DNA from: Bacteroidota bacterium
GTDB taxonomy: Bacteria > Bacteroidota > Bacteroidia > Chitinophagales > Saprospiraceae
Direction of reading: 5' to 3'
Length of the DNA: 9,465 nucleotides
Assembly (NCBI GenBank): GCA_029573365.1
Contig: JAKQGD010000466.1
Span: 1 to 9,465, forward strand
The translations under genes and the position numbers were made by a program. The notes beneath the pieces were generated by a model, which was not told the DNA's origin, did no database searches, and was given only the letters and a program-made list of their open reading frames with translations. Shown piece by piece: positions 1 to 6,256 of this stretch. Each line of letters starts with the position of its first letter. Position 1 is the stretch's first letter.

Positions 1-258
1 CACAGGCTTACCCTTAACTAAGACGGTGCCCTCGGATGGCGTCTGTAAAGCAGATATGTACCTGAGCAAGGTGGATTTGCCACAGCCTGACATGCCCAGA
101 ATAATCACAAACTGGCCTTGATTGGGTTTGTCTTCAACGATAAAATCGAGGTCTTTAATAATCCAGTTTTTACCTCCATCATAAGTCTGGCCGATACCCC
201 GCAATTCGATGATGTTTGCCATCGATGGCTCATCCCTAAAAACATATGGTACACTCAT
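1..258 (-). CDS. ABC transporter ATP-binding protein, SsuB/TauB/NrtD-like (partial, 3' end outside window)
   Basis: The N-terminal 86 residues of a nucleotide-binding subunit that would power the adjacent permease at the cytoplasmic face of the inner membrane. The Walker A motif GMSGCGKST is visible at about residues 55-63, followed by the LLRYI helix and a stretch beginning PSEGTVLV, as in SsuB/TauB-type ATPases. The Q-loop, signature and Walker B motifs lie beyond the left edge. The ATG at 258-256 overlaps the permease stop codon as ATGA, which favours translational coupling. An in-frame ATG at 222, preceded by AGGGATGAG, is an alternative start that would remove 12 residues and place the protein closer to the usual family N-terminus. 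The family assignment rests on the P-loop and on the permease and binding protein beside it. The substrate cannot be inferred from this fragment. Confidence 0.9.
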   Translation of the reverse strand, partial: MSVPYVFRDEPSMANIIELRGIGQTYDGGKNWIIKDLDFIVEDKPNQGQFVIILGMSGCGKSTLLRYISALQTPSEGTVLVKGKPV

Positions 259-1319
259 TTTGAGGCTGTTAATTTTCTGTACAAATTATACAACTGATAG
301 GCAAACAAAAGGATAAAAACTGTATGTATTGTCCACAAGGCATCGCCAAACAGGAAGGAAAGAGGTTTGACCCCGCCCAAAAACGGATAATATTCATTTA
401 CCAGAAACAACAAATACAAGCCCAGGAAAATCCAGGTAAAAATAAGGATTCCAAAATCCCAAACAGCATCCACCAGGGTGATGGTTTTGAGCTTTTTACC
501 CCCATCATAACTCTCTCTGGCCTGGTATTTAAAAGGGAAAAACTTTCTGTCAAGGTATGCAAATATCTTATCCTGAAAAATACCCACTATCAGGATTATA
601 ATGAGGCAGGCCACAGTGATGTCTACTCTGCCGAGTCTCTGTCCTGCCCTGAATATCAGGGACCCGATGCCACCCTGATCAGCCGAGGTTTCTGCCACAA
701 TAATGTACGTCCAGGATATGGCTGTCAGTATACGTATGTCATCCGAAAGCCTCGATAGAACAGCAGGCAGATAAACTGTCCATATGGTCTGAAAATAATT
801 GGCTCCCAGGGTGTGTACCGTTTTGAGATACACCTCGTCTACTTCATCTATACGTTGTATGACAATAGGCAAAAGGTAAATAAAGATACCGAATGCCAGA
901 AAATTGATCTTGGCCTCCACGTAGATGCCGTACCAAAGTATAAAAAGGCCTGTTAGGGCTGTCAACGGTAAAAACCTTACAGCATCTACTATCCTCTGAA
1001 ATGATCCCCGAAGCAATGGCACCAATCCTATGGCAAAACCGATAGGAATGGCATAAAGTGATGCCTTAATGTATCCGCCCAGATTTAGACCGATAGACCT
1101 GCACAGGTTCTGCAGCAGGTTGTTGTCATAGTAAAGGTCCTTGAATGCCCCAAGCACTCTTATGGGGTCAGGGAAAATATTCCTTGGTATTACGGGCATA
1201 TCCCCGGCGGTCAGCAGATACCACACAAGCAGGATAAACAACAGGCCACCCATATTAAGGATCAGCCTTTGGTTTGGGGTCATATCTCCCCTGAGTTTAA
1301 CAAGCCATGACAACGACAT
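255..1319 (-). CDS. ABC transporter permease, SsuC/TauC/NrtB type with C-terminal two-TM extension
   Basis: A 354-residue inner-membrane permease of the binding-protein-dependent transport family (BPD_transp_1 fold). Hydrophobic segments lie at about residues 19-37, 84-102, 115-132, 138-155, 196-210 and 234-250. The cytoplasmic coupling (EAA-like) loop is at about 167-195, including HTLGANYFQTIWTVYLPA, and would dock on the ATPase encoded next. Typical SsuC/TauC proteins end just after the LDRKFFPF-like stretch at about 256-263. This one continues for about 90 residues with two further TM segments, at about 286-307 and 326-346. The gene follows the fusion-protein gene after a 98-base gap containing a terminator hairpin, and overlaps the ATPase start by four bases. 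An alternative start at Met13 is possible. The substrate is unknown. Nitrate, sulfonate, taurine or another small anion is suggested only by family. Confidence 0.88.
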   Translation of the reverse strand: MSLSWLVKLRGDMTPNQRLILNMGGLLFILLVWYLLTAGDMPVIPRNIFPDPIRVLGAFKDLYYDNNLLQNLCRSIGLNLGGYIKASLYAIPIGFAIGLVPLLRGSFQRIVDAVRFLPLTALTGLFILWYGIYVEAKINFLAFGIFIYLLPIVIQRIDEVDEVYLKTVHTLGANYFQTIWTVYLPAVLSRLSDDIRILTAISWTYIIVAETSADQGGIGSLIFRAGQRLGRVDITVACLIIILIVGIFQDKIFAYLDRKFFPFKYQARESYDGGKKLKTITLVDAVWDFGILIFTWIFLGLYLLFLVNEYYPFLGGVKPLSFLFGDALWTIHTVFILLFAYQLYNLYRKLTASK

Positions 1320-1359
1320 TCTGCTTACTTATTGGGGCGTGGAAAGAATATAGGCTATT

Positions 1360-1396
1360 AAAAAAACAGAACCCACCCTGATTTGAGGGCGGGCCC
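1360..1396 (-). terminator. Rho-independent terminator (or attenuator) between the SBP-OmpA gene and the permease
   Basis: Read on the minus strand, CCCGCCCT (1393-1386) pairs with AGGGTGGG (1379-1372) across a six-base loop. Further G-U/G-C pairs extend the outer end to about 1396/1369. A run of seven U (1366-1360) follows. The stem contains G-U pairs that become A-C mismatches in plus-strand RNA, so the structure is built for minus-strand transcripts. It lies 22 bases downstream of the fusion gene's stop. Read-through would be needed for the permease and ATPase unless they have their own promoter. I saw no convincing promoter in 1320-1360. Confidence 0.75.
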
Positions 1397-1417
1397 ATGA
1401 TTTATTTTCAGAATATT

Positions 1418-3019
1418 TTATTCGCCAATTAGCTGAAACTCAGTCCTTCTGTTTTTAGCCTTGCATGCCTCATCAGCATTGGCTTCGCATCCCGGCACGG
1501 GCTTGTCGGGACCATTGCCTAAAATTACAAACCTGTTGGCGTTCATTCCATATTGAGACTTGAGATAATCAGCCACAGACCTTGCCCTCTTTTCAGAAAG
1601 AGCTACGTTTGAAGCCTTGCTGCCCACATTGTCTGTATTGCCTTCTATCCTGACTTTTACATTGGCAAAGGTTTTGGCTACTTCAGCAAACTGAATATCA
1701 ATAATGGTTTTGGCATTTTCGTCCAAGGCAAATTTTCCTGAAGGAAAGTTGATGCTTATAGGCTTACTTGCTATGGCAGGAGCTGTTCTTTCAGCTTTTG
1801 TGGCGGGGGTAAATTCTTTTGATTTTTCTGCGTCATAGGAAGCTCCTACAAGATTGGACTGAGCTGCAGTCACTGCTCCTGTATAGATTACCGATCTCCA
1901 GGATGGCACATCTTCATTGACAGGAAGGTCACCCATATCTTTAAATTTCTTCGCCATTTTCTCGTACAAATCCTGGCCTCTTTGTCCTTTGTAAGCAGAA
2001 TTCAGACCAAAAAAGTTGACATTGTCACCCTGCCCTGTCCAGTAAACATTGGACATCATGCCCATACCGTCTTCTGGTGTGAGGCCAATGAGCTCAGCGA
2101 GATATTTTGCTGCCTTTGAGTGGTTTGCAGTATTACCATTGAGTTCGGCGACACCTTTCATCCAGCCTTCATAAAAGCCATGAATCATGTTTTTCTTCTC
2201 ATTGATGGTCTTTTCGCTGGCAAACATGATATCGGCTATAATGTGTGATTGCTGCTTGGTCGTGAGCAATATTTTGGAGCCGGGCACATCCTTGGTGGCC
2301 AGAATATCGTCAGGGCTCCATACTACTGCTGCGTCAATATCTCCTGATCTGAACTGTTCGGCTGCTTTGAGGTTGTCAGTGGTCTTGATGACAGTTACGT
2401 CACTGTATTTGAGGCCTGCGGCCTCCAATGTATTATTGAGGAGGGTTTGTGCTGGTGAAGGAACGGCTACTGCTATTTTTTTACCTTTGAGGTCGTTGGC
2501 ACTATTGATACCTCTTTTTACAATGATGGCATCCCCACCCCTGGACCAGTCTACCTGCATAAAGGCCATAGGCTTAAATTCATTGATGTCATTTGGCCCT
2601 GTATACAGAGGAAAAGCATCTGCTGTCTGTACCAGGACGTCATATTCTCCGGCCATCCAGGCATTCATGGCGTTGATAAGGTCATTTTCTACCTTAAACT
2701 CGACTTTGAAGCCGTAGTCCTTAAAAAATCTTGAATTTTCATTGGGTGCTGCACCTTCGTTAAAATAAAGACCGGGAGCATATCCACCCCATGCAACCAA
2801 TTGTACCCTTAAAGTATTAGGGTCCCTTGGTCCTCCCGTAGGCGTAGTTGCAGATCCCTGACCGGATTGGCCCCCATCAGTTTTTGCCTGCTGGGCCTGA
2901 TTCTGAAGATCTTTTCCGAACTTGGTATTTTGCAGGAGATATCTACCCCCAAAAAACAAACCCGCCAGTATCAGGAGGGTAATTACTAGTTTTGAAAAAC
3001 CTGTGAGTCTGGTTGCCAT
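1418..3019 (-). CDS. Membrane-anchored ABC solute-binding protein (NMT1/SsuA-like) fused to C-terminal OmpA domain
   Basis: A 533-residue two-domain protein. Residues 1-30 contain an uncleaved-looking TM anchor (about 11-28, followed by GGRYLLQN). A Gln/Gly/Thr/Pro-rich linker runs to about 68. Residues 70-380 form a type II periplasmic binding fold like SsuA/NrtA/TauA: the first lobe runs through WMAGEYDVLVQTADAF, the hinge region is around NDLKGKKIAVAVPSPAQ (176-191), and FRSGDIDAAVVWSPDD (223-238) is typical. After a linker, residues 420-530 are an OmpA/MotB-type domain with NTDNVGS (461-467), LSEKRA (474-479) and NRRTEF (523-528). D463 and R478 are 15 residues apart, as are the diaminopimelate-binding Asp and Arg of OmpA domains. 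The protein would capture solute in the periplasm while tethered to the inner membrane and bound to peptidoglycan. It starts 19 bases after the two-TM coiled-coil gene. Similar fusions are known in Bacteroidota, often labelled phosphate-binding/OmpA proteins. The ligand is not established. Confidence 0.88.
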   Translation of the reverse strand: MATRLTGFSKLVITLLILAGLFFGGRYLLQNTKFGKDLQNQAQQAKTDGGQSGQGSATTPTGGPRDPNTLRVQLVAWGGYAPGLYFNEGAAPNENSRFFKDYGFKVEFKVENDLINAMNAWMAGEYDVLVQTADAFPLYTGPNDINEFKPMAFMQVDWSRGGDAIIVKRGINSANDLKGKKIAVAVPSPAQTLLNNTLEAAGLKYSDVTVIKTTDNLKAAEQFRSGDIDAAVVWSPDDILATKDVPGSKILLTTKQQSHIIADIMFASEKTINEKKNMIHGFYEGWMKGVAELNGNTANHSKAAKYLAELIGLTPEDGMGMMSNVYWTGQGDNVNFFGLNSAYKGQRGQDLYEKMAKKFKDMGDLPVNEDVPSWRSVIYTGAVTAAQSNLVGASYDAEKSKEFTPATKAERTAPAIASKPISINFPSGKFALDENAKTIIDIQFAEVAKTFANVKVRIEGNTDNVGSKASNVALSEKRARSVADYLKSQYGMNANRFVILGNGPDKPVPGCEANADEACKAKNRRTEFQLIGE

Positions 3020-3038
3020 TTTTGTATTGATTTAAAGA

Positions 3039-4055
3039 TTATTCAAATAGATTGTCATACTGGTTTGTGCGTCCCACCTTTTCAGGATGTTTGATGGGAG
3101 CATTGATATCTAGCACTTCATTTTCGTCGTTGCTTTTGAGGATGAGCTCCTGTTTTTCGCCGCCCAGCAGGAGAGACACACTTTCGTTTTCCCACTTTTC
3201 GAGCATTTTTAATCCTTCTTCTTCAAAAACCCCATTTTGCAGATCGATGCTCTGCATAAAGCTGTTTGACACCTCCATAAACCGCTCCATCTCCCCCACC
3301 TTCTGACTGACATCATCAGCTATATTTTCAAGAGCTGCATCAAACATGGCCTTTTTATCAGGATCTCCTTTGATCACCGACATAGCAGACTTCATAGCAG
3401 AATTACTGGCAAGGATGGCATTTCGTTCCTGCTCTTTTACCGTTACCTGGTCGGTAACATCTTCTACCAGTATTTCGGAGTTTTCATACATCTTGGCCAG
3501 GACGCGGTACAGGACTTCCATTTTTTTGTACAGATCCTCCAGTTTAAAATTGGACTCCTGGAGCCTGCCGGCTTTGCGGCTTTTAAGCAGGACATGTGCC
3601 TGTTTGTTGGCCTGGGCAGCCTGACTTGCCATACTTAGATTGGTATCTATCTCCTTTTTATTGTTGAGGATGATTTCCTGCAACTTGTGCATCTGGCCCC
3701 TGAGCTGAGCTATTTGCCGGTTCATCCTTGTAAGATTGGACTTCAGGTCCCCGACATAAGACTTGAGGATGGAGATTGGGTCTATTTTTATAAAAAGCCC
3801 AGTAATCCACCTCATGGCACTCTTGTAAAAGTAACTGACGAGTGTCCTCATTTTAGAATCAAGAGCCATAAAGACTATGGTACCCAAAACCATAAGGGTG
3901 ATAAATGCCCCTACCGTGGTAGAAACGAATGCAGCTATGGCTGCCAGGCTTGTGTATGTAAAAAATCCGACTCCAAAAAGTATGGCAGCAAGGAAAAATG
4001 CCCCTGTTACCCCTTCAGGTCTGGACCAAAAAGTTCTTTGTTTCAGTTCAGCCAT
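3039..4055 (-). CDS. Two-TM coiled-coil membrane protein, PspA-like in style; function unknown
   Basis: A 338-residue protein I cannot name. Two adjacent hydrophobic segments (about residues 17-36 and 42-64) form an N-terminal membrane hairpin. The rest is predominantly charged and helical. Residues 93-140 (starting DPISILKSYVGDLKSNL) and 170-260 look like coiled coil. The DPxxILxxYVxDL opening and the ensuing long helices resemble PspA/IM30-type proteins, but the resemblance is by eye and PspA itself lacks this TM hairpin. The C-terminal 40 residues are acidic and less ordered, ending YDNLFE. The long helical part most likely faces the cytoplasm. Only 19 bases separate its stop from the binding-protein/OmpA gene, so the two are almost certainly co-transcribed. 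A TATATTTG -7 element lies 24 bases upstream of the ATG. A role as a scaffold or regulator of the ABC complex is inferred from position only. Confidence 0.8.
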   Translation of the reverse strand: MAELKQRTFWSRPEGVTGAFFLAAILFGVGFFTYTSLAAIAAFVSTTVGAFITLMVLGTIVFMALDSKMRTLVSYFYKSAMRWITGLFIKIDPISILKSYVGDLKSNLTRMNRQIAQLRGQMHKLQEIILNNKKEIDTNLSMASQAAQANKQAHVLLKSRKAGRLQESNFKLEDLYKKMEVLYRVLAKMYENSEILVEDVTDQVTVKEQERNAILASNSAMKSAMSVIKGDPDKKAMFDAALENIADDVSQKVGEMERFMEVSNSFMQSIDLQNGVFEEEGLKMLEKWENESVSLLLGGEKQELILKSNDENEVLDINAPIKHPEKVGRTNQYDNLFE

Positions 4056-4078
4056 AAGCTAGCTATGGAAATGAGTGT

Positions 4079-4086
4079 CAAATATA
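4079..4086 (-). promoter_or_regulatory. Candidate Bacteroidota -7 promoter element (TATATTTG)
   Basis: On the minus strand this is an exact match to the TAnnTTTG -7 consensus of the Bacteroidota primary sigma factor. It ends 24 bases before the ATG of the two-TM coiled-coil gene, giving a short leader. No clear TTG -33 element lies about 20 bases upstream, so the call rests on the -7 element and its position. If real, it would let the 4055-1418 pair be transcribed apart from the upstream 224-residue gene. Confidence 0.4.
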
Positions 4087-4147
4087 ATTAAATTAATGTC
4101 ACTAGTTTGCAGAAGGTTCATGGGCAGGCTTTATTTACCTATTTTCA

Positions 4148-4822
4148 TCAGATATTGGACTTAATTTTTTCTATATCTGCCGAAATCTGCCCAAAAACCA
4201 GATTGTAGGAAGCCACAAAAAGCCCTTTGGTATTTTCTATTTTGACGAGGGCTTGTTCTATTTCGCCCTTGGTTGAATCAAGCAGTTTTCTGGACTCTTC
4301 GATCTCCGCTGTCAGCTTCTGTATCATGGCCTGCTTGTCGGCTATGCCTTTTTCCATGGCAGCCATCTGCTCTGACCTGGACTCCACCTGTTTTGCTTTT
4401 TGGTTTTGAAGAGCGTCATTAAACTTTTTCTCTTCGCTGCTGAGCACATTGAGATAATATGAAGCACTTTGTATAAGTTTTTCCTTGTCAAGCCCCATGG
4501 TCTTGGCCATTTCAAAGGCAGACTTAAACCGCATTGTTTCCTCAGGAATCACCCCTTCCAGTGATCTGACAGAGTTTTTATATTCGAGATAATCAAACCC
4601 TTCCTTGTTGTTTGACTCTATGGCTTTGAGCAGAAGGTCTGTAAACTTAGGGTCCGGGGCTGCCCCACTTGTATCCACCGCTCTAGAGCTTACCTCCGGA
4701 GATGAGGTTGTTCCGGTGACTTGAGGAGAAGAGGCCGCTTCTGCTGCAGCTTTTTCTGCAGCCGGGTCTTCTACTATAAAAATTGACTTGATTTTCTTAA
4801 ACATATCTGACGTTGGTATCAT
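4148..4822 (-). CDS. Soluble coiled-coil protein with Ala/Ser-rich N-terminal linker; function unknown
   Basis: A 224-residue protein I do not recognise. It has no TM segment or signal peptide, so it is probably cytoplasmic. A short basic/hydrophobic head (MFKKIKSIFIVEDP, residues 7-20) is followed by a low-complexity Ala/Ser/Thr/Pro linker (about 20-57), a compact helical region (58-125, with LLLKAIESNNKEGFDYLEYK), and a long coiled coil (about 126-200, rich in Gln, Glu and Lys). A more hydrophobic tail follows (LFVASYNLVFGQI, 200-212). The first ATG is at 4822. An in-frame ATG at 4804 (Met7) would start exactly at the conserved-looking MFKK head and may be the true start. It lies 92 bases upstream of the two-TM coiled-coil gene on the same strand, and the shared coiled-coil character suggests that the two proteins interact. 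No terminator was seen between them. Confidence 0.78.
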   Translation of the reverse strand: MIPTSDMFKKIKSIFIVEDPAAEKAAAEAASSPQVTGTTSSPEVSSRAVDTSGAAPDPKFTDLLLKAIESNNKEGFDYLEYKNSVRSLEGVIPEETMRFKSAFEMAKTMGLDKEKLIQSASYYLNVLSSEEKKFNDALQNQKAKQVESRSEQMAAMEKGIADKQAMIQKLTAEIEESRKLLDSTKGEIEQALVKIENTKGLFVASYNLVFGQISADIEKIKSNI

Positions 4823-4876
4823 AATGATTGATAGTTATTAAAGGTTTGGGGAAGGATTGAGTTCCTGATTTATACT

Positions 4877-4890
4877 TTTTATCGATAAAA
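4877..4890. promoter_or_regulatory. 14-bp perfect palindrome TTTTATCGATAAAA in the upstream region of the 224-residue gene
   Basis: An exact dyad centred on ATCGAT lies about 55 bases upstream of the start at 4822, in the 117-base gap after the phospholipase/nuclease gene. It is too AU-rich to be a terminator stem. It could be an operator for the envelope cluster, or chance in AT-rich DNA. No promoter consensus was found next to it. Confidence 0.2.
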
Positions 4891-4939
4891 GTCATAATTT
4901 AACGGACCACTACCCTGTATTGGCACATGAATTATATCT

Positions 4940-6151
4940 TTAGTTGTCATGTGGCCTTGCTTTAACATTTTTATCGGGTACAATGGGTTCTTCGGCAATC
5001 TGGACAAATTCATTAACATCTTCGATAACGGGCTGACCGGCATTGACCCAGGCTGTATATATCATCGACCCTACGGCGTGTATCGATGCTCTCATTTGGT
5101 CCTCTACCATCGATCCCATTGAATTGGTATAGGCATCTGCATATTCAGGACACTGGATGCGGATGGTTCTTCCGAGTCTTTCGTCATAACAATATTGCCT
5201 GTCAGCGTCAAATGTCCTGCTGAGCCTTTTTTCCATCTGTAAAACACTGTCGAGATTTGAATGTGATTTGATAATGATGTTCCAGATAAAATCTCGTGGA
5301 TTTTCTATGTATTCTGCTTTGCCGATAAAAAAATCATACTCCCTTTCTGCAAACAGTTCAGGTATCCGAGACTCCCAAAAGGCATGAATACCAACCTGAT
5401 CTGTTAGCTGACCGTTGTAATTGGTCGTTGTATGAAGTGGCACGTGTGCATCACTTATATAATGCCCAAACTCTGCAGAAATACGCAAAATAGCGGCTTT
5501 GTCCTTGCTTTCAAAGGCCCTCGTGAGTTTGGCCAGCGTAGCCTCCAGGTGGTACGGCACGATGCCGTGCTCTGAAAAATGGTCTTCAATCAGAACGTCT
5601 ATCTTATTTTGCTGAAAATAGGACGTATTGAACAGCTCATCAAGGTCGTAACCTGAAAGCCTCCATTCGTCTTCATAATAGAGCGGCTTGATTACCTTTT
5701 TCCAATATTTTACAAAAATAGGATATGAAAGTGCCAGCCGCACTCCCCCGAAATGGCCCGTGCTAAGGACTACAGAATCTGCGGTGAGCTGCTTATCAAA
5801 ATACAATGAATCTTTGCCTGCAATAAACCTGATCCTGCAATGTTTGATGATGGCTTCTTCAAAATCCCGAGGAACGTTGGGAAAAGGAATTTTGTCCCAT
5901 TGATCTATGTCTATGTAGTGTCTAACCCCTTCATGTTTGGTGGCATACCTTCGTTTATCAGGATCCACCGCATGCTCGGTCATGTATTCGATGTTCTTTT
6001 TAAAAAAGCCGGTAAGTTCATTGGGCAGGGTAAAGACCGCCATCCTGTTGATTAGACGATGTCCAAAAAAACCCCATGCCGGCTTGTCGCAAAACGAGGT
6101 CATAAAGACCAAGGCTAACAAACAGGTCGTAAACAGTACTCTATTGTTCAA
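4940..6151 (-). CDS. Secreted zinc-dependent phospholipase C / S1-P1 nuclease family hydrolase
   Basis: A 403-residue exported enzyme of the trinuclear-zinc phosphodiesterase superfamily. A signal peptide (about 1-25) ends KPA, so cleavage before W26 would expose an N-terminal Trp, whose amino and carbonyl groups bind zinc in this family. The other ligands can be placed: H31 (WGFFGH, as in P1 nuclease), D63, H78 (in RHYIDID), H230, D234, H240 (GHYISDAHVPLH), H256 and E260 (IHAFWES). The spacing H-4-D-6-H and H-4-E fits the family, and the final Glu matches Bacillus cereus phospholipase C, where P1 nuclease has Asp. About 150 residues separate H78 from H230, against 56 in P1 nuclease, so there is a large insert. 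The start is TTG at 6151, directly after an in-frame TGA. No ATG would keep the signal peptide. Substrate (phospholipid or nucleic acid) is undecided. It would act in the periplasm or outside the cell. Confidence 0.87.
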   Translation of the reverse strand: MNNRVLFTTCLLALVFMTSFCDKPAWGFFGHRLINRMAVFTLPNELTGFFKKNIEYMTEHAVDPDKRRYATKHEGVRHYIDIDQWDKIPFPNVPRDFEEAIIKHCRIRFIAGKDSLYFDKQLTADSVVLSTGHFGGVRLALSYPIFVKYWKKVIKPLYYEDEWRLSGYDLDELFNTSYFQQNKIDVLIEDHFSEHGIVPYHLEATLAKLTRAFESKDKAAILRISAEFGHYISDAHVPLHTTTNYNGQLTDQVGIHAFWESRIPELFAEREYDFFIGKAEYIENPRDFIWNIIIKSHSNLDSVLQMEKRLSRTFDADRQYCYDERLGRTIRIQCPEYADAYTNSMGSMVEDQMRASIHAVGSMIYTAWVNAGQPVIEDVNEFVQIAEEPIVPDKNVKARPHDN

Positions 6152-6167
6152 TCAATAAAATTTTTGG

Positions 6168-6175
6168 CTAAGATA
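6168..6175 (-). promoter_or_regulatory. Candidate -7 element (TATCTTAG) for the phospholipase/nuclease gene
   Basis: One mismatch to TAnnTTTG, ending 17 bases before the TTG start at 6151. This leader length is similar to that of the stronger candidates in the window. No clear -33 TTG is present, so this is weak. The divergent 6152-6256 gap must hold promoters for both this gene and alkB. No better candidate was seen on either strand. Confidence 0.3.
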
Positions 6176-6256
6176 TGACGAAAACACAGAAAATAATTAA
6201 AAAAGTCCCCAGGCACCTGAAAAATTTCACAAATTTTAATCCCGGACTCTTGGGAT

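Noticed and set aside
324..758. 144-residue plus-strand open frame
   Set aside because: It is antisense to the permease, whose TM pattern and coupling loop are clear. The translation has no recognisable domain.
2187..2717. 176-residue plus-strand open frame
   Set aside because: It lies wholly opposite the binding-protein domain of the fusion gene. Its hydrophobic stretches are the mirror of that coding strand.
3687..4091. 134-residue Cys/Lys-rich plus-strand open frame that resembles a metal-binding protein
   Set aside because: It is antisense to the TM-hairpin gene. The Cys and Lys are spread irregularly and there is no own promoter or conserved motif.
4109..4124. Ten-base sequence AAGCCTGCCC (minus strand) shared with the terminator loop near 8710-8720 (plus strand)
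   Set aside because: A single ten-base match without flanking similarity is within what chance allows in a 9-kb window.
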